A stretch of 64,000 nt of DNA from Phenylobacterium aquaticum (GTDB lineage: Bacteria; Pseudomonadota; Alphaproteobacteria; Caulobacterales; Caulobacteraceae): the NCBI RefSeq assembly GCF_022695515.1, contig NZ_JALDPT010000004.1, positions 124,001 to 188,000 of the forward strand. Direction: 5' to 3'. Every line of letters begins with the position of its first letter. The first letter of the stretch is position 1. A program made the translations under genes and the position numbers. The notes under the pieces are model-generated. The model worked only from the letters and a program-made list of their open reading frames with translations. It had not been told where the DNA came from and ran no database searches. Below, piece by piece: positions 9,735 to 19,624 of this stretch.

Positions 9735-10757
9735 ATGGCGAAGGCAAGTTTCACCCGGATGGCCCGCAGTTTCGGCACGATCGCGGTCGTGCTGACGCTG
9801 TCGGTGGTGCTGGCGTCCTGCGGCGGCCGCAATGGCGCGGAACACCCGCCCGAGCCTGGCGACCAAGCCGTGGCCCGGGTGGACGCCAAGACCGTGTGGG
9901 CCTCGGACGTGAAGCGCGAGGCGGTCGCGCAGGGCCTGATCGGCGAGGGTGAGCCGCTCGACGTCTCCTCCGACCTGTTCCGGCGGGTGATGGACGAGGT
10001 GATCGACCAGAAGCTGCTGGCCTCGGAGGCGCTGAAGCGCAAGCTCGACAAGGACCCGGTGGCCCAGCGCCGCCTGGCCGCGGCGCGCGAGCGCATCCTG
10101 GGCGACATGCTGGTCGAGAGCACGGTGTCGGACGCCGTCAATGAGAACGCGATCCGCGGCCTCTATCAGGAGCAGCTGAAGCTCGCCAAGCAGTCGGAAG
10201 AGATCCACGCCCGCCAGATCGTCCTGCCGAGCCTGACCGAGGCGGACGCGGTCAAGAAGCTCCTGGGCACCGGCGCCTCCTTCGAGGCGCTCGCCATGGA
10301 GCGCTCGACCGATGCGGCGACCCGGTTCAATGGCGGCGACCTGGGCTATTTCACCACCGACGTCATGCCCGAGGCCTATGAGACCAATCTGAAGGCGGCC
10401 AAGGTCGGCCAGATCGTCGGTCCCTTCGAGATCGACGGCGGCTGGGCCATCGTCAAGGTCGAGGACCGCCGGCTGGAGCAGCCGATCACGCTGGAGGCCG
10501 CCCGGCCGCAGATCGTCCGCTTCCTGACCTATGATCAGGTCCGCGACCTGCTGGAGAAGCTGCGCGGCCGCGCCAAGGTCCAGACCCTGATCAAGGCGCC
10601 CCAGGACGTGCCCGGCGCGCCCCAGGAGCCGGCCAGCGCGCCGCCCGCCCTGTCCGGTCCGCCGAAGCCCGACCTGTTGAAGCCCGGCGCGGCCAAGCCC
10701 GTCCCGCCGCCGCCCGGCGCGCCCCTGCAACCCCCGGCCAAGGCGGTGAAGCCGTGA
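9735..10757 (+). CDS. Lipoprotein peptidyl-prolyl isomerase, parvulin type
   Basis: A 340-residue envelope foldase. The N-terminal signal ends in a lipobox, LASC with C29, so a lipid-anchored periplasmic protein is expected. A SurA/PrsA-like helical N-domain (about 45-150) precedes a rotamase domain (about 155-260: HARQIVLP..., GGDLGYF, VGPFEIDGGWAIVKVEDR). A Pro/Ala-rich tail of about 60 residues follows. It shares the four bases GTGA with the start of argJ, so the two are translationally coupled. Parvulin next to argJ, with secA close by, is an arrangement I associate with Caulobacter relatives; the functional link is with SecA export rather than arginine synthesis. Confidence 0.9.
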   Translation: MAKASFTRMARSFGTIAVVLTLSVVLASCGGRNGAEHPPEPGDQAVARVDAKTVWASDVKREAVAQGLIGEGEPLDVSSDLFRRVMDEVIDQKLLASEALKRKLDKDPVAQRRLAAARERILGDMLVESTVSDAVNENAIRGLYQEQLKLAKQSEEIHARQIVLPSLTEADAVKKLLGTGASFEALAMERSTDAATRFNGGDLGYFTTDVMPEAYETNLKAAKVGQIVGPFEIDGGWAIVKVEDRRLEQPITLEAARPQIVRFLTYDQVRDLLEKLRGRAKVQTLIKAPQDVPGAPQEPASAPPALSGPPKPDLLKPGAAKPVPPPPGAPLQPPAKAVKP

Positions 10758-12259
10758 CGCGCACGCCCAAGACCCCGGCCAAACCGGCCGCCAAGACCCC
10801 CGCCAAGGCCAAGGCCGCGCCGGCCAAGAGCGCCGCCAAGAGCCCGGCCGAACTCGCCTTCGAGGTCGCCGCCAAGCCGGTGGAGGTGGTCGGCCAGACC
10901 CTGCAGCAGGCCCTCGACCCCCTGGCCAGCGCGCTCAAGCGCGCCGCCCTGAAGCGGGCCGACAAGGCCTCGCGGCCCTTCGCCGACGACGCCGCCCCGG
11001 CGACGCCGGCGCCCGCCAAGGGCGCCCTGCCGGTCTCGCCCCTGGCCGTGCCGTTCCCGAAGATTCCGCCGATCGCGGGGGTGCAGCTCGCGACCTCGCG
11101 GGCCGGATTCTACAAGCACGAGCGCGAGGACCTGATGGTCATGCGCTTCGCCCGCGGGACCAGCGCGGCCGGGGTCTTCACCCGCCACGGCATCGGCTCG
11201 GCCCCGGTCGACTGGTGCAAGAAGCACCTGGAGCTCTCCAAGGGCGCCGACGCCCGCGCCCTGGTGGTCAATGCCGGCTGCGCCAATTCCTTCACCGGCA
11301 AGCCCGGCGCCGACGCCGTGCGCCGCGTGGCCTCGGCCGTCGCCAAGCGCTTCGACTGCCGCCAGCGCGACGTGATGGTGGCCTCGACCGGGGTCATCGG
11401 AGTGCTGCTCGACGACGCCAAGATCACCCACCGCCTGCCCGACATCGAGCACAAGCTGGTGGACGACGGCTGGGCGGGCGCGGCCCGCGCCATCATGACC
11501 ACCGACACCTTCCCGAAGGGCGCCTATGCCGAGGCGGTCATCGACGGGGAGAAGGTCAAGATCGCCGGCATCTGCAAGGGCTCGGGCATGATCGCCCCGG
11601 ACATGGCGACCATGCTGGCCTTCGTCGTCACCGACGCCGCCATCGCCCCGGCCGCCCTGCAGACCCTGGCCAGCCTCTATACGCGCACGACCTTCAACTG
11701 CGTGACGGTGGACGGCGACCGCTCGACCAACGACACCCTGCTCCTGTTCGCCACCGGCCAGTCCGGCGCGCCCAAGATCACCCGGGCCGGCGACCGCCGC
11801 CTGGCAGACTTCCGCAACAAGCTGGAGGCCGTGCTGCTGGACCTGGCCCTGCAGCTGGTCCGCGACGGCGAGGGCGCGACCAAGTTCGTCAAGATCAATG
11901 TCACCGGCGCCCAGACCCAGGCCTCGGCCCGCAAGATCGCCCGCACCATCGCCGAAAGCCCGCTGGTCAAGACCGCCTTCGCCGGCGAGGACGCCAACTG
12001 GGGCCGGATCGCCATGGCCATCGGCCGCGCCGACGAGCCGATCGACCGCGACCGGGTGAAGATCCAGTTCGGCCCGCTGGTCGCCGCCCAGGACGGCCTG
12101 ATCTCGCCCACCTATGACGAGGGCAAGATGAGCGCCTACATGAAGCATCAGGAGCTGGAGGTCAGCGTCGATGTCGGCGTCGGCCGGGGCTCGGCCACCG
12201 TCTGGACCTGCGATCTCACCAAGCAGTACGTGGCGATCAACGGCGACTATCGCAGCTGA
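10754..12259 (+). CDS. argJ: Bifunctional ornithine acetyltransferase/N-acetylglutamate synthase ArgJ with H1-like N-terminal extension
   Basis: A 501-residue protein that moves acetyl from N-acetylornithine to glutamate in the cyclic arginine pathway. The family core (about 400 residues) begins near residue 93 at VSPLAVPFPKIPPIAGV. Self-cleavage should occur between A285 and T286 in GMIAPDMATML, giving alpha and beta chains. Other signatures are NAGCANSFTG and GEDANWGRI. Residues 1-92 are an added tail rich in Lys, Ala and Pro, with repeated TPAK/PAAK motifs like histone H1, followed by a short amphipathic helix. The GTG start overlaps the parvulin stop (GTGA), and the frame has no ATG before the core, which supports translation of the tail. 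Later GTG codons cannot be ruled out as starts. Confidence 0.96.
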   Translation: MTRTPKTPAKPAAKTPAKAKAAPAKSAAKSPAELAFEVAAKPVEVVGQTLQQALDPLASALKRAALKRADKASRPFADDAAPATPAPAKGALPVSPLAVPFPKIPPIAGVQLATSRAGFYKHEREDLMVMRFARGTSAAGVFTRHGIGSAPVDWCKKHLELSKGADARALVVNAGCANSFTGKPGADAVRRVASAVAKRFDCRQRDVMVASTGVIGVLLDDAKITHRLPDIEHKLVDDGWAGAARAIMTTDTFPKGAYAEAVIDGEKVKIAGICKGSGMIAPDMATMLAFVVTDAAIAPAALQTLASLYTRTTFNCVTVDGDRSTNDTLLLFATGQSGAPKITRAGDRRLADFRNKLEAVLLDLALQLVRDGEGATKFVKINVTGAQTQASARKIARTIAESPLVKTAFAGEDANWGRIAMAIGRADEPIDRDRVKIQFGPLVAAQDGLISPTYDEGKMSAYMKHQELEVSVDVGVGRGSATVWTCDLTKQYVAINGDYRS

Positions 12260-12308
12260 TCGGTCGATCTACTCGCGGTTGAGATCGGTGGCGTGACGGG
12301 CCGAGCCC

Positions 12309-13804
12309 GTGAATGGGATGGCTCCCATGCGGGCGCGATCCTTTTCACGGCAGGTCTTGGGCCTCACGACGGTGGTGAGCCTGCTTTGCGGAGCAGCCGC
12401 CCATAGCCAGCCCGTGCAACTTGTCGCTAGCGCTCAGGCTGAACGACAGCTCCCAAACGTCCCTGTCGATAATCTCCAGGCCAAGGACCCAGCGTCCAAG
12501 TCTCCAGAGTCGGTCATCAGGGAGGCCTATGATCTGCTGAGGCCGGGCGGCGACCGGCAGGCCGCAGTTAAGCTCCTCGACGCCGCTATCCAATCTTGGC
12601 CCGATGATAGCAGACTTTACGCGCATAGAGGCTTGATGCGGAGCCTCACGACCGACATCGATGGCGCTTTCGCAGACTTTGATACCTCCGAGCGCCTGGA
12701 CCCAGACTCTTCGCTAGCGTTCGCTTTCCGCGGTATGACCTTGTTTCTTCTGGGTCATCCGGAACCTGCCCTCGACGAGTTTAACGCAGCGCTGGCGCGC
12801 AATCCGGCCGACGCCATCGCCCTTACGGGGCGTGGTGACATTGAGTTCGGCCGCCATCAGCTCAAAGCCGCCCTTGATGACTTTGATCGCGCCGTGGCGG
12901 CTCTCCCGACCTACTCGCAAGCTTGGCGGGATCGTGGCTGGGTGTTGTGGACCATGTCTGACATGGACGCCGCAATCGCCGACTTGAGCCGGGCGATCTC
13001 GCTCTATCCAACGGAAGAGGCTTTTCGGATTCGCGGACTGGCCTGGCGGGCGAAGGGAGATCACGTTCGCGCCTCCGCTGATTTCGATCGAGCGGTGGCG
13101 TTCAAGCACGCCAGTTATCTGTCCTGGGGGGCGCGCGCCGACCTGTGGCAACTGGACGGGGACCTGGACCGTGCGTTGGACGCCTATACTCGCGCGATCG
13201 CCCTGGCTCCAACCTACGCCCGAAATTGGCATCAACGCGGGGTGACTTGGTCGCTGAAGGGCGACGATGTGCGGGCGCTGGCAGACTATGATCAGGCCAT
13301 CAAATTAGATCCGAAAGACCCCGACGCGTATTTTGATCGTGCCGAACTACACCACAGCCATCGAAACTACGCGGCGGCGGGCTCTGACGTGGATCGAGGC
13401 CTTGAATTGAGTCCGAACGACTTTTTCGGCCACATCATTCGGGGAGAGCTCTCTTACGAGCTCGGCAAATACAGTGACGGTATCGCTGATTTCGATGAGG
13501 CCGCGAAGCTCGAGCCCCGTTCGGATTTTCCGGTCTATATGAGGGGGGTCACCAGAATGGCGGCGGGGGACTGGTCCGCCGCCGTCCAGGAATTCGATCA
13601 GGCCCTGATTTTGGCTCCGCGCGAGCGTCCATTCTCTTTGCGCGTGGTCTTGCGCAATTGTCCCTGGGCCGTCTCAAGGCCGGCCATGCCGACATCGAAG
13701 CCGCGACCCGGATCGATCCCAAGATCGGACAGCGCTTTGAGGACTTTCAGCCAGGCCGACCGATCCCGCCGAAGGCCATCCATAGCGGCGCCGGGCCGAA
13801 TTAA
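12309..13804 (+). CDS. Secreted TPR repeat protein, frame broken near 13625
   Basis: The product has a signal peptide ending near AAAHS|QP and then tandem tetratricopeptide repeats, each about 34 residues, of the type ...AFADFDTSERLDPDSSLAFAFRG. TPR arrays bind peptides or proteins; the partner is unknown. After GAG at 13623-13625 the frame becomes senseless, but reading one base back gives a continuation (ILFARGLAQLSLGRL ... IDPKIGQRFEDF) ending at TAA 13802-13804, which matches the end of the TPR paralogue next door. One lost G restores it. The uncorrected frame would run to 13820. The start may be ATG 12309 or ATG 12327. Base composition is noticeably lower in GC than in its neighbours, so decay or transfer is possible. 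Confidence 0.75.
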
Positions 13805-13872
13805 TTCCACCGCCGATTGATCGCGCTGGCGGCCCGGGGCGAGGTCGTGGTGTTCTGGCGGCCAATTCGGGG

Positions 13873-15362
13873 GTGTGGGGTTTGCGCGGGCGCGTCCTGT
13901 CTTTCGTCGGGGCGGCCGGGCTGGCGCTGAGCCCTCTTGCGGCCGCGCACGCCGCGCCCGAGCCCGCGGCCCGCCTGATCCTCGCCCATGCCGTCACGGC
14001 CCCGCCCGGACCTCCGGCCGAGCCGGTGGTGCAGGCGATCCAGAAGCTGGGCCAGTCCCTGCGTCGCCAGGAAGGTCGGCGCGAAGCTCTGCTGGCCCAG
14101 GCGGTGGCCGCCAGCAGGGTCGGCGACTTCGACGCCGCCCTGGACGCCGCCGAGGCCGCGGTGCGCGGCTGGCCCGACGACGCCGAGGCCCTGTTCCGGC
14201 GGGGCGACATCCACCGGCTGCGGGGCGAGAGCGCCCTGGCCCTGAAAGACCTCGACCTGGCGGTCGCCATCGATCCGGGCCTCGCCTCGGCCTATGTCGC
14301 CCGCGGCGTGCTGCGCGACGGGGCCGGCGACCACACGGCCGCCATCGCCGACTACAGCCAGGCCATCACCCTGGCCCCCGACTGGGCCGCGCCCTATGCC
14401 CTGCGCGCCGACGACCGGATCACGATCGGCGCCGATCTGGAGCTGGCGCTCGCCGACTATGACCAGGCCCTGGCGCTCCGCCCCGACGCGGTTCCCGCCC
14501 TGATCGGACGCGGCAGGGCCCTGGTGCTGGCGGGCGCGGTGGAGCAGGGGATCGCCGACCTGACCGCGGCCCTGAAGCCCGGCCCCAACGCCGACGCCCT
14601 GTTCGTGCGCGGCGTCGCCTGGCGGCTGAAGGGCGAGTTCGACCGGGCTGTCGCCGACTTCACCGCTGCGCTCGCCGAGGCGCCGGGCGACGCCAATATC
14701 CTGGCCGAGCGGGGCGTGACCTGCGCAGGGTGGGCAAGCTCGACGCCGCGCTCGCCGATTTCAACCAGTCGCTGGCCGCCGACCCGAACAACGCCGCCAC
14801 CCTGTTCGCCCGCGGGGTCACCTGGCAGCGCAAGGGCGACAATATCCGGGCCATCAACGACTATGACCGGACCCTCGCCATCACCCCGGACGCGGCCGGG
14901 GCCCTGGTCAATCGCGGCCTGGCCTGGCGCATGCTCGGCGACGCGCCCCGGGCGCTGGCCGACCTGGACAAGGCGCTCAAGCTCACCCCCGATGACGCCG
15001 CCGTGCTCGTCCTGCGCGGCGGGGTCTGGGAGATGCTGGGCGAGCCCGCCCGGGCGCTCGCCGACTTCGAGCGGGCCGTGGCGCTGCGCCCGGATTATCA
15101 GGAAGCCCTGGTCGACCAGGCGCTGGCGCGGATGCAGCTGGGCGACATGGCCCGCGCGGCCGGCGATCTGGATCGGGCGCTCAAAGCCCAGCCGAAGTCG
15201 CCCCAGGCGCTCTACGCCCGCGGGGTGGCGCGGATGTCGCTCGGCCGGCTGGCGGAAGGTTCGGCCGACATCGACGCGGCCACGGCGCTCGACCCGCAGA
15301 TCGGCGCGGCCTTCCAGGACTTCACCCCCGGCCCGCCGCGGCTGTCGGAAGGCGGGCAGTAG
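13873..15362 (+). CDS. Secreted TPR repeat protein (paralogue), frame broken near 14720
   Basis: A paralogue of the preceding gene, with a signal peptide (GAAGLALSPLAAAHA) and about ten TPR-like repeats of the form ALADLDKALKLTPDDAAVLVLRG. The frame from GTG 13873 is coherent up to ACC at 14719-14721. It then continues one base back as LRRVGKLDAALADF and runs cleanly to TAG at 15360-15362; restoring one C (ACCCTG instead of ACCTG) joins the two halves. Read literally, the first frame runs on to 15411 with no TPR sense. The corrected product is about 496 residues. It precedes the S9 peptidase by about 100 bp in the same direction, so a shared role is possible. Confidence 0.75.
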
Positions 15363-15463
15363 AATCCGTCCAGTGCCGTCCCACTTGAGGTTGAGCCAAG
15401 GCTCAGCTTGAGGAATAGTCGCCTTGGGGCTCGCGGATCAGTTGTTCGCGACGTGACGGGGGG

Positions 15464-17395
15464 ATGAGCTTGCGGTTCTGGATTTGCGCGATGGCGGCGT
15501 TCGCCGTCGGATCGGCGGCGCGCGCGGCGCCGCCCCTGGAGGTCTATGGCCGCCTGCCCGCCGTGGACCTGGTGGATCTGGCGCCCGGCGGGGAGAGCTT
15601 CGCCCTGGTGGGCCGCGACGGCGACGCCCGCAGGCTGTTCGTGCGCAAGACCGACGGAACGCCCGTCTATGTCGCGGCGGTCGGCGACAGCAAGGTTCGC
15701 GACCTCGAATGGATCGGCGACGATCAGTTGGTGGTGTTCGGCAGCTCCACCATGCAGATCCCGGATCTCAGCTTCGAGAAGATGGAATGGATGGGCGGGG
15801 TTCACATCGATCTGAACACCAAGGCCAGCTACATCCTGATGAAGGAGTCCCACACCTATCTGCCGGCGGTGTTCGGCTGGTTCGGCCAGGCTCACATCGG
15901 TGATCGCTGGTACGGCTATTTCGCCGACTACACCTATGATCAGATCGCCCCGTCCTATCAGAGCCGGATGATCTGGCCCGACCTCTACCGCATGGATATG
16001 GCCACCGGGAAGGTCGATAAGGCCGCGCCGGCCGGCGCGGGCGACACCGACTGGGCGGTGGGTCCTGATGGCGCCCTCCTGGCGACCGGCGCCTTTGACT
16101 CGCGCGGTCAGGGCTTCAAGCTGACGGCCGGAAAATGGAGCGGACCCATCCTCCTCACCCGTTCGCCTCAGACCGGCGACTCGGAGGTCCGCCTGGCGGG
16201 TCTGGGTCGGACGCCGGGCACGGTGTTGGTGCGGGAGCGCAACGACCAGGACACCGTGGTGCGGGAGATCCAGGTCTCGCAGGGCGGCGAGGGCGAGGTG
16301 TTGACCCATGGTGACGTCGAACTGCTGCGCGGCCGGCTGAACCGACAGTTGATCGGCTGGCGCGAAGGGTCGAACGGGGCGGTCCACATGTTCGACCCCG
16401 CGATCCAGCGCCGCGTGGACGCCAGCCGCAAGGCGTTTCCCGGTCTCAACGTGACCCTGGTCTCCTATGACGAGACCTTCGACCACCTGGTCATGCTGAC
16501 CGACGGCTCCGACGATTCCGGCACCTACTGGCTGGTGGACATTCCCAAGAAATCGGCCCGGCGGATCGACCACGCCAATCCGTTGATCAAGCCCGAGGAC
16601 GTCGGCCCGGTGCGCATGATCCAATACAAGGCCGCCGATGGCCTGGCGCTCGACGGGGCGCTGACCTTGCCCCCGGGCGGGGCGGCGAAGAACCTGCCCC
16701 TGGTGGTGCTGCCGCACGGCGGGCCCATCGTCCTGGGCGACGGCGCGCAGTTCGACTGGTGGGCCCAGGCCTTCGCCTCGCGGGGCTATGCGGTGTTCCA
16801 GCCCAATTATCGCGGCACGCTCGGCTATGGGGAGGCGTTCCGCAAGGCCGCCTATGGCGAGGTCGGCCGCAAGATGCAGACCGACATCTCCGACGGCGTC
16901 GCCGCCCTGGCGGCCCAGGGGATCATCGACCCCAAGCGGGCCTGTATTGTGGGCGCGAGCTATGGGGGCTATGCCGCCCTGGCCGGGGTGACCCTGCAGC
17001 ACGGGCTCTATCGGTGCGCGGTCTCGGTGGCGGGGGTCGGCGATTTCGGCCGCATGATCACCTGGGATTCCGTCCGCGACGGGTCCGACATGCGGGGGGT
17101 GAACTTCTGGCGCGACCTGTCGGGCGCCTCGGCGGGCCAGAACCTGGCCGACATCTCGCCCGTGCGGCAGGCCGCCAAGGCCGATGCGCCGATCCTGCTG
17201 ATCCACGGGCTCGACGACACGGTGGTGCCGATCGAGCAGAGCAAGATGATGGAGAAGGCGCTGAAGGCCGCCGGGAAGCCGGTGGAGTTCGTGACCATGG
17301 CCGGCGAGGACCACTGGCTGTCCAAGGAGCCCAGCCGCAAGGCCATGCTCGCCGCCGCTGTGGCCTTCGTCGAGAAGCACAATCCGGCCAACTGA
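15464..17395 (+). CDS. Secreted S9 family prolyl-oligopeptidase-like serine peptidase (copy 1)
   Basis: A 643-residue protein with a signal peptide cleaved near AARA|APP, a beta-propeller-like N-domain (about 25-390) and an alpha/beta-hydrolase domain. The catalytic triad is S499 in GASYGGYAALAG, D585 in HGLDDTVVP and H617 in GEDHW. These mark the S9 peptidases that cut dipeptides or acyl-amino acids from short peptides; the likely site is the periplasm. It is one of three paralogues in the window (others at 36608 and 38518) and starts the same way after the signal peptide (APPLEVYGRLP). The ATG at 15464 has a G-rich ribosome-binding site. It ends at a strong terminator shared with the convergent helicase. 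Confidence 0.93.
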   Translation: MSLRFWICAMAAFAVGSAARAAPPLEVYGRLPAVDLVDLAPGGESFALVGRDGDARRLFVRKTDGTPVYVAAVGDSKVRDLEWIGDDQLVVFGSSTMQIPDLSFEKMEWMGGVHIDLNTKASYILMKESHTYLPAVFGWFGQAHIGDRWYGYFADYTYDQIAPSYQSRMIWPDLYRMDMATGKVDKAAPAGAGDTDWAVGPDGALLATGAFDSRGQGFKLTAGKWSGPILLTRSPQTGDSEVRLAGLGRTPGTVLVRERNDQDTVVREIQVSQGGEGEVLTHGDVELLRGRLNRQLIGWREGSNGAVHMFDPAIQRRVDASRKAFPGLNVTLVSYDETFDHLVMLTDGSDDSGTYWLVDIPKKSARRIDHANPLIKPEDVGPVRMIQYKAADGLALDGALTLPPGGAAKNLPLVVLPHGGPIVLGDGAQFDWWAQAFASRGYAVFQPNYRGTLGYGEAFRKAAYGEVGRKMQTDISDGVAALAAQGIIDPKRACIVGASYGGYAALAGVTLQHGLYRCAVSVAGVGDFGRMITWDSVRDGSDMRGVNFWRDLSGASAGQNLADISPVRQAAKADAPILLIHGLDDTVVPIEQSKMMEKALKAAGKPVEFVTMAGEDHWLSKEPSRKAMLAAAVAFVEKHNPAN

Positions 17396-17410
17396 GGCGG
17401 GCCCACGAAA

Positions 17411-17438
17411 AACGCCCCGCGGTCTCCCACGGGGCGTT
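17411..17438. terminator. Bidirectional terminator between S9 peptidase and helicase
   Basis: The inverted repeat AACGCCCCG and CGGGGCGTT, with about a 10-base loop, sits between two convergent genes. An A run on the left (GAAAAACG) supplies U residues for the minus-strand transcript; the plus-strand T run is short (TTCT). Confidence 0.8.
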
Positions 17439-17464
17439 CTGGGTCTCGCAGCGTTCAGACCGGC

Positions 17465-18906
17465 TTAGTCGATCGGGCTCCAGCGCTTGGCCGGTTCGGC
17501 GGCGGCGCGCTTGGGACCCTTGAACTGGGACTGGTCGATCGGCTTGGTCGAGGCGCTGGGACGGCCGGCCGCAGCCTGGCCGCCGCCGCCGCCGGCGCGG
17601 GCCGGGCGGTTGCGTTGCTTGCGCAGGCGCCCGGCAGGTCGGAGCGACCTTCCGGCTTGCGGTCCGAATGGCCGCCGCCGCCGCGACGTCCGCCGCCGCC
17701 GCCGCCGCGTTCGCCGCGCTCGGCGCGATCGGTCGCCTCAGCCGGCATGTGGGCGGTCATGACCGACAGGCCGCGGTCATTGCGACGGTCTTCGCTGGGG
17801 ATGATCTGGCGGGTGACCTTCTGGATGTCCTTCAGGAGGTTGCGTTCCTCCTCGCCGCAGAAGGCGATGGCCGAGCCCTTGGCGCCGGCCCGGGCGGTGC
17901 GCCCGATCCGGTGGACATAGGATTCCGGCACATTGGGCAGCTCGTACTGGACGACGTGGCTGACCGCGTCGACGTCGATGCCGCGGGCGGCGATGTCGGT
18001 GGCGACCAGCGCCTTGACCTCACCGGCCTTGAACGCGGCAAGCGCGCGTTCCCGCTGGCCCTGGCTCTTGTCGCCATGGATGGCGGCGGCTTCGACGCCG
18101 GCCTGCTCCAGGGACTTGGCGACCCGGTCGGCGCCGCGCTTGGTGCGGGTGAAGACGATGACCCGCTTGAAGTCGCGTTCGGCGAACAGCTCGTTGAGCA
18201 GGGCGCGCTTGCGGGCGCTCTCGACGAAGATGACCTTCTGGCTGACCTTCTCGACGGTGGTCGCCTGGGGGGTCACCGACACCTTGTGCGGGTTGGGGTT
18301 CAAGAGCTCGGAGGCCAGCTTGCCGATCTCGGTCGGCATGGTGGCCGAGAAGAACAGGTTCTGACGTTCCTTGGGCAGGAACTTCACGATCCGGCGGATC
18401 GGCAGGATGAAGCCCATGTCGAGCATCTGGTCGGCCTCGTCGAGGACGAAGATCTCCACGCCCTGGAGCGTGATGGACTTTTCCTGCAGGTGGTCGATCA
18501 GACGGCCGGGCGTGGCGACGAGGACGTCGACGCCGGGGGCCATGGCGCGCATCTGGCCGCCATACTTCACGCCGCCGAACACGACCGCGACGGAGACGCC
18601 GAGGTGCTTGCCATATGTCTTGAAGCTCTCGCCGATCTGGGTGGCGAGCTCACGGGTGGGCGACAGCACCAGGACGCGGGCGCTGCGGCGGGTGGCCGGG
18701 CGACGGTCGGCGGCCAGGCGATGCAGGATGGGAAGGGCGAAGGCGGCGGTCTTGCCGGTGCCGGTCTGGGCGATGCCCAGGAGGTCGCGGCCGGACATCA
18801 CGCCGGGAATGGCCTGCGCCTGGATCGGCGTGGGCGTGGTGTAGCCTTCGTCGGCCAGCGCCTTGAGCAGCGGCGGGGCGAGGCCGAGGTCGGTGAATTG
18901 AGTCAA
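17465..18906 (-). CDS. DEAD-box RNA helicase, RhlE type, C-terminal frame broken near 17627
   Basis: An ATP-dependent RNA helicase with the full motif set: Q motif (PTPIQAQAIP), AQTGTGKT, PTRELA, TPGR, DEAD, SAT, ARGIDV and HRIGRTAR. After a Gly/Arg-rich linker the literal frame drifts into Ala/Pro sequence and runs to 17455. One base back it reads as a basic tail ending in KRWSPID and stops at TAA 17465-17467. That basic tail is what RhlE proteins have, so one C is probably missing near 17627. The start is taken as TTG at 18906 (TQFTDLGLAPP), because RhlE proteins normally begin this way. The role is probably ribosome assembly or mRNA decay, often in cold adaptation. Confidence 0.92.
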
Positions 18907-19213
18907 AGTGTCAGATCTCTCACATGTGCGCCGAGACCGGCCCATCGCTGGATGCGAGGGTCGCGGGGACGCGGGTCATTTGTGGAAAGCCCCCGCGTGG
19001 CGGGGCGATCTATGCGATCTCTTCAGGGCGCTCGACAGGCTGGTTCCGAACCCGGAACCATCACGCGACTGGAACGCCGATAGCGCGGCTTATGCTGCAG
19101 CGCAGCGTGGCAATGCGGGAGTTTGGGCGGAAAGTCAAGGAAAGCCTGGGATTCGCCTTTGCCGAAGAGACGAGGGCGTTGCAATTTTTCCCCGGCCTCG
19201 CGATGGACAACCC
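18907..19213. other. Divergent intergenic region, helicase upstream and mutT
   Basis: About 300 bases without a convincing gene. It should hold the minus-strand helicase promoter and 5' leader and the plus-strand mutT promoter. A GC hairpin (CCCCGC/GCGGGG around 18990-19005) is the only clear structure and has no T run. The frames crossing it show no coding character. Confidence 0.5.
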
Positions 19214-19624
19214 ATGACCGATCCCAAACCCATGCTCCTCGTCGCCGCCGCGGCGCTCATCGACGCCGACGGCCGGGTGCTGATCTGCCAGCGGCCGCCG
19301 GGCAAGCAGCTGGCGGGGCTGTGGGAGTTTCCGGGCGGCAAGCTGGAGGCGGGCGAGACGCCGGAGGCCTGCCTGATCCGCGAGCTCAGCGAGGAGCTGG
19401 GGATCACGGTGTCGAACGCCTGCCTCGCGCCCTTCGTGTTCGCCAGCCACAGTTACGAGTCCTTTCACCTGATGATGCCACTCTATCTGTGCCGTCGGTG
19501 GGACGGCCTGGTGACCGCCAAGGAACATTCGGCTCTGGCATGGGTGAAGCCTTCCAAACTCGGCGACTATCCCATGCCGCCGGCCGACGCGCCTCTGGTC
19601 GCCTGGCTGCGCGATTTGATCTGA
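19214..19624 (+). CDS. mutT: Nudix hydrolase, MutT-like (8-oxo-dGTP pyrophosphatase)
   Basis: A 136-residue cytoplasmic Nudix enzyme. The Nudix box lies at residues 42-64 (GKLEAGETPEA, then RELSEELGI) with all metal-binding glutamates. FEFPGG-type residues before it (LAGLWEFPGGK) and the overall length match MutT, which removes 8-oxo-dGTP from the nucleotide pool. The start is ATG 19214 because the homologous region begins at LLVAAAALID; longer readings lack similarity and there is no strong ribosome-binding site. The stop overlaps the likely pilin start in the four bases CTGA. Confidence 0.93.
   Translation: MTDPKPMLLVAAAALIDADGRVLICQRPPGKQLAGLWEFPGGKLEAGETPEACLIRELSEELGITVSNACLAPFVFASHSYESFHLMMPLYLCRRWDGLVTAKEHSALAWVKPSKLGDYPMPPADAPLVAWLRDLI

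Noticed and set aside
13620..14730. Programmed -1 frameshifting in the TPR genes
   Set aside because: Neither junction (GAGCG, ACCTG) has a slippery heptamer, and four unrelated junctions in the window show the same pattern, so missing bases are more likely.
18908..19213. N-terminal extension of MutT by 102 residues
   Set aside because: No Nudix protein has such an extension, the sequence has no domain, and it overlaps the helicase promoter region.
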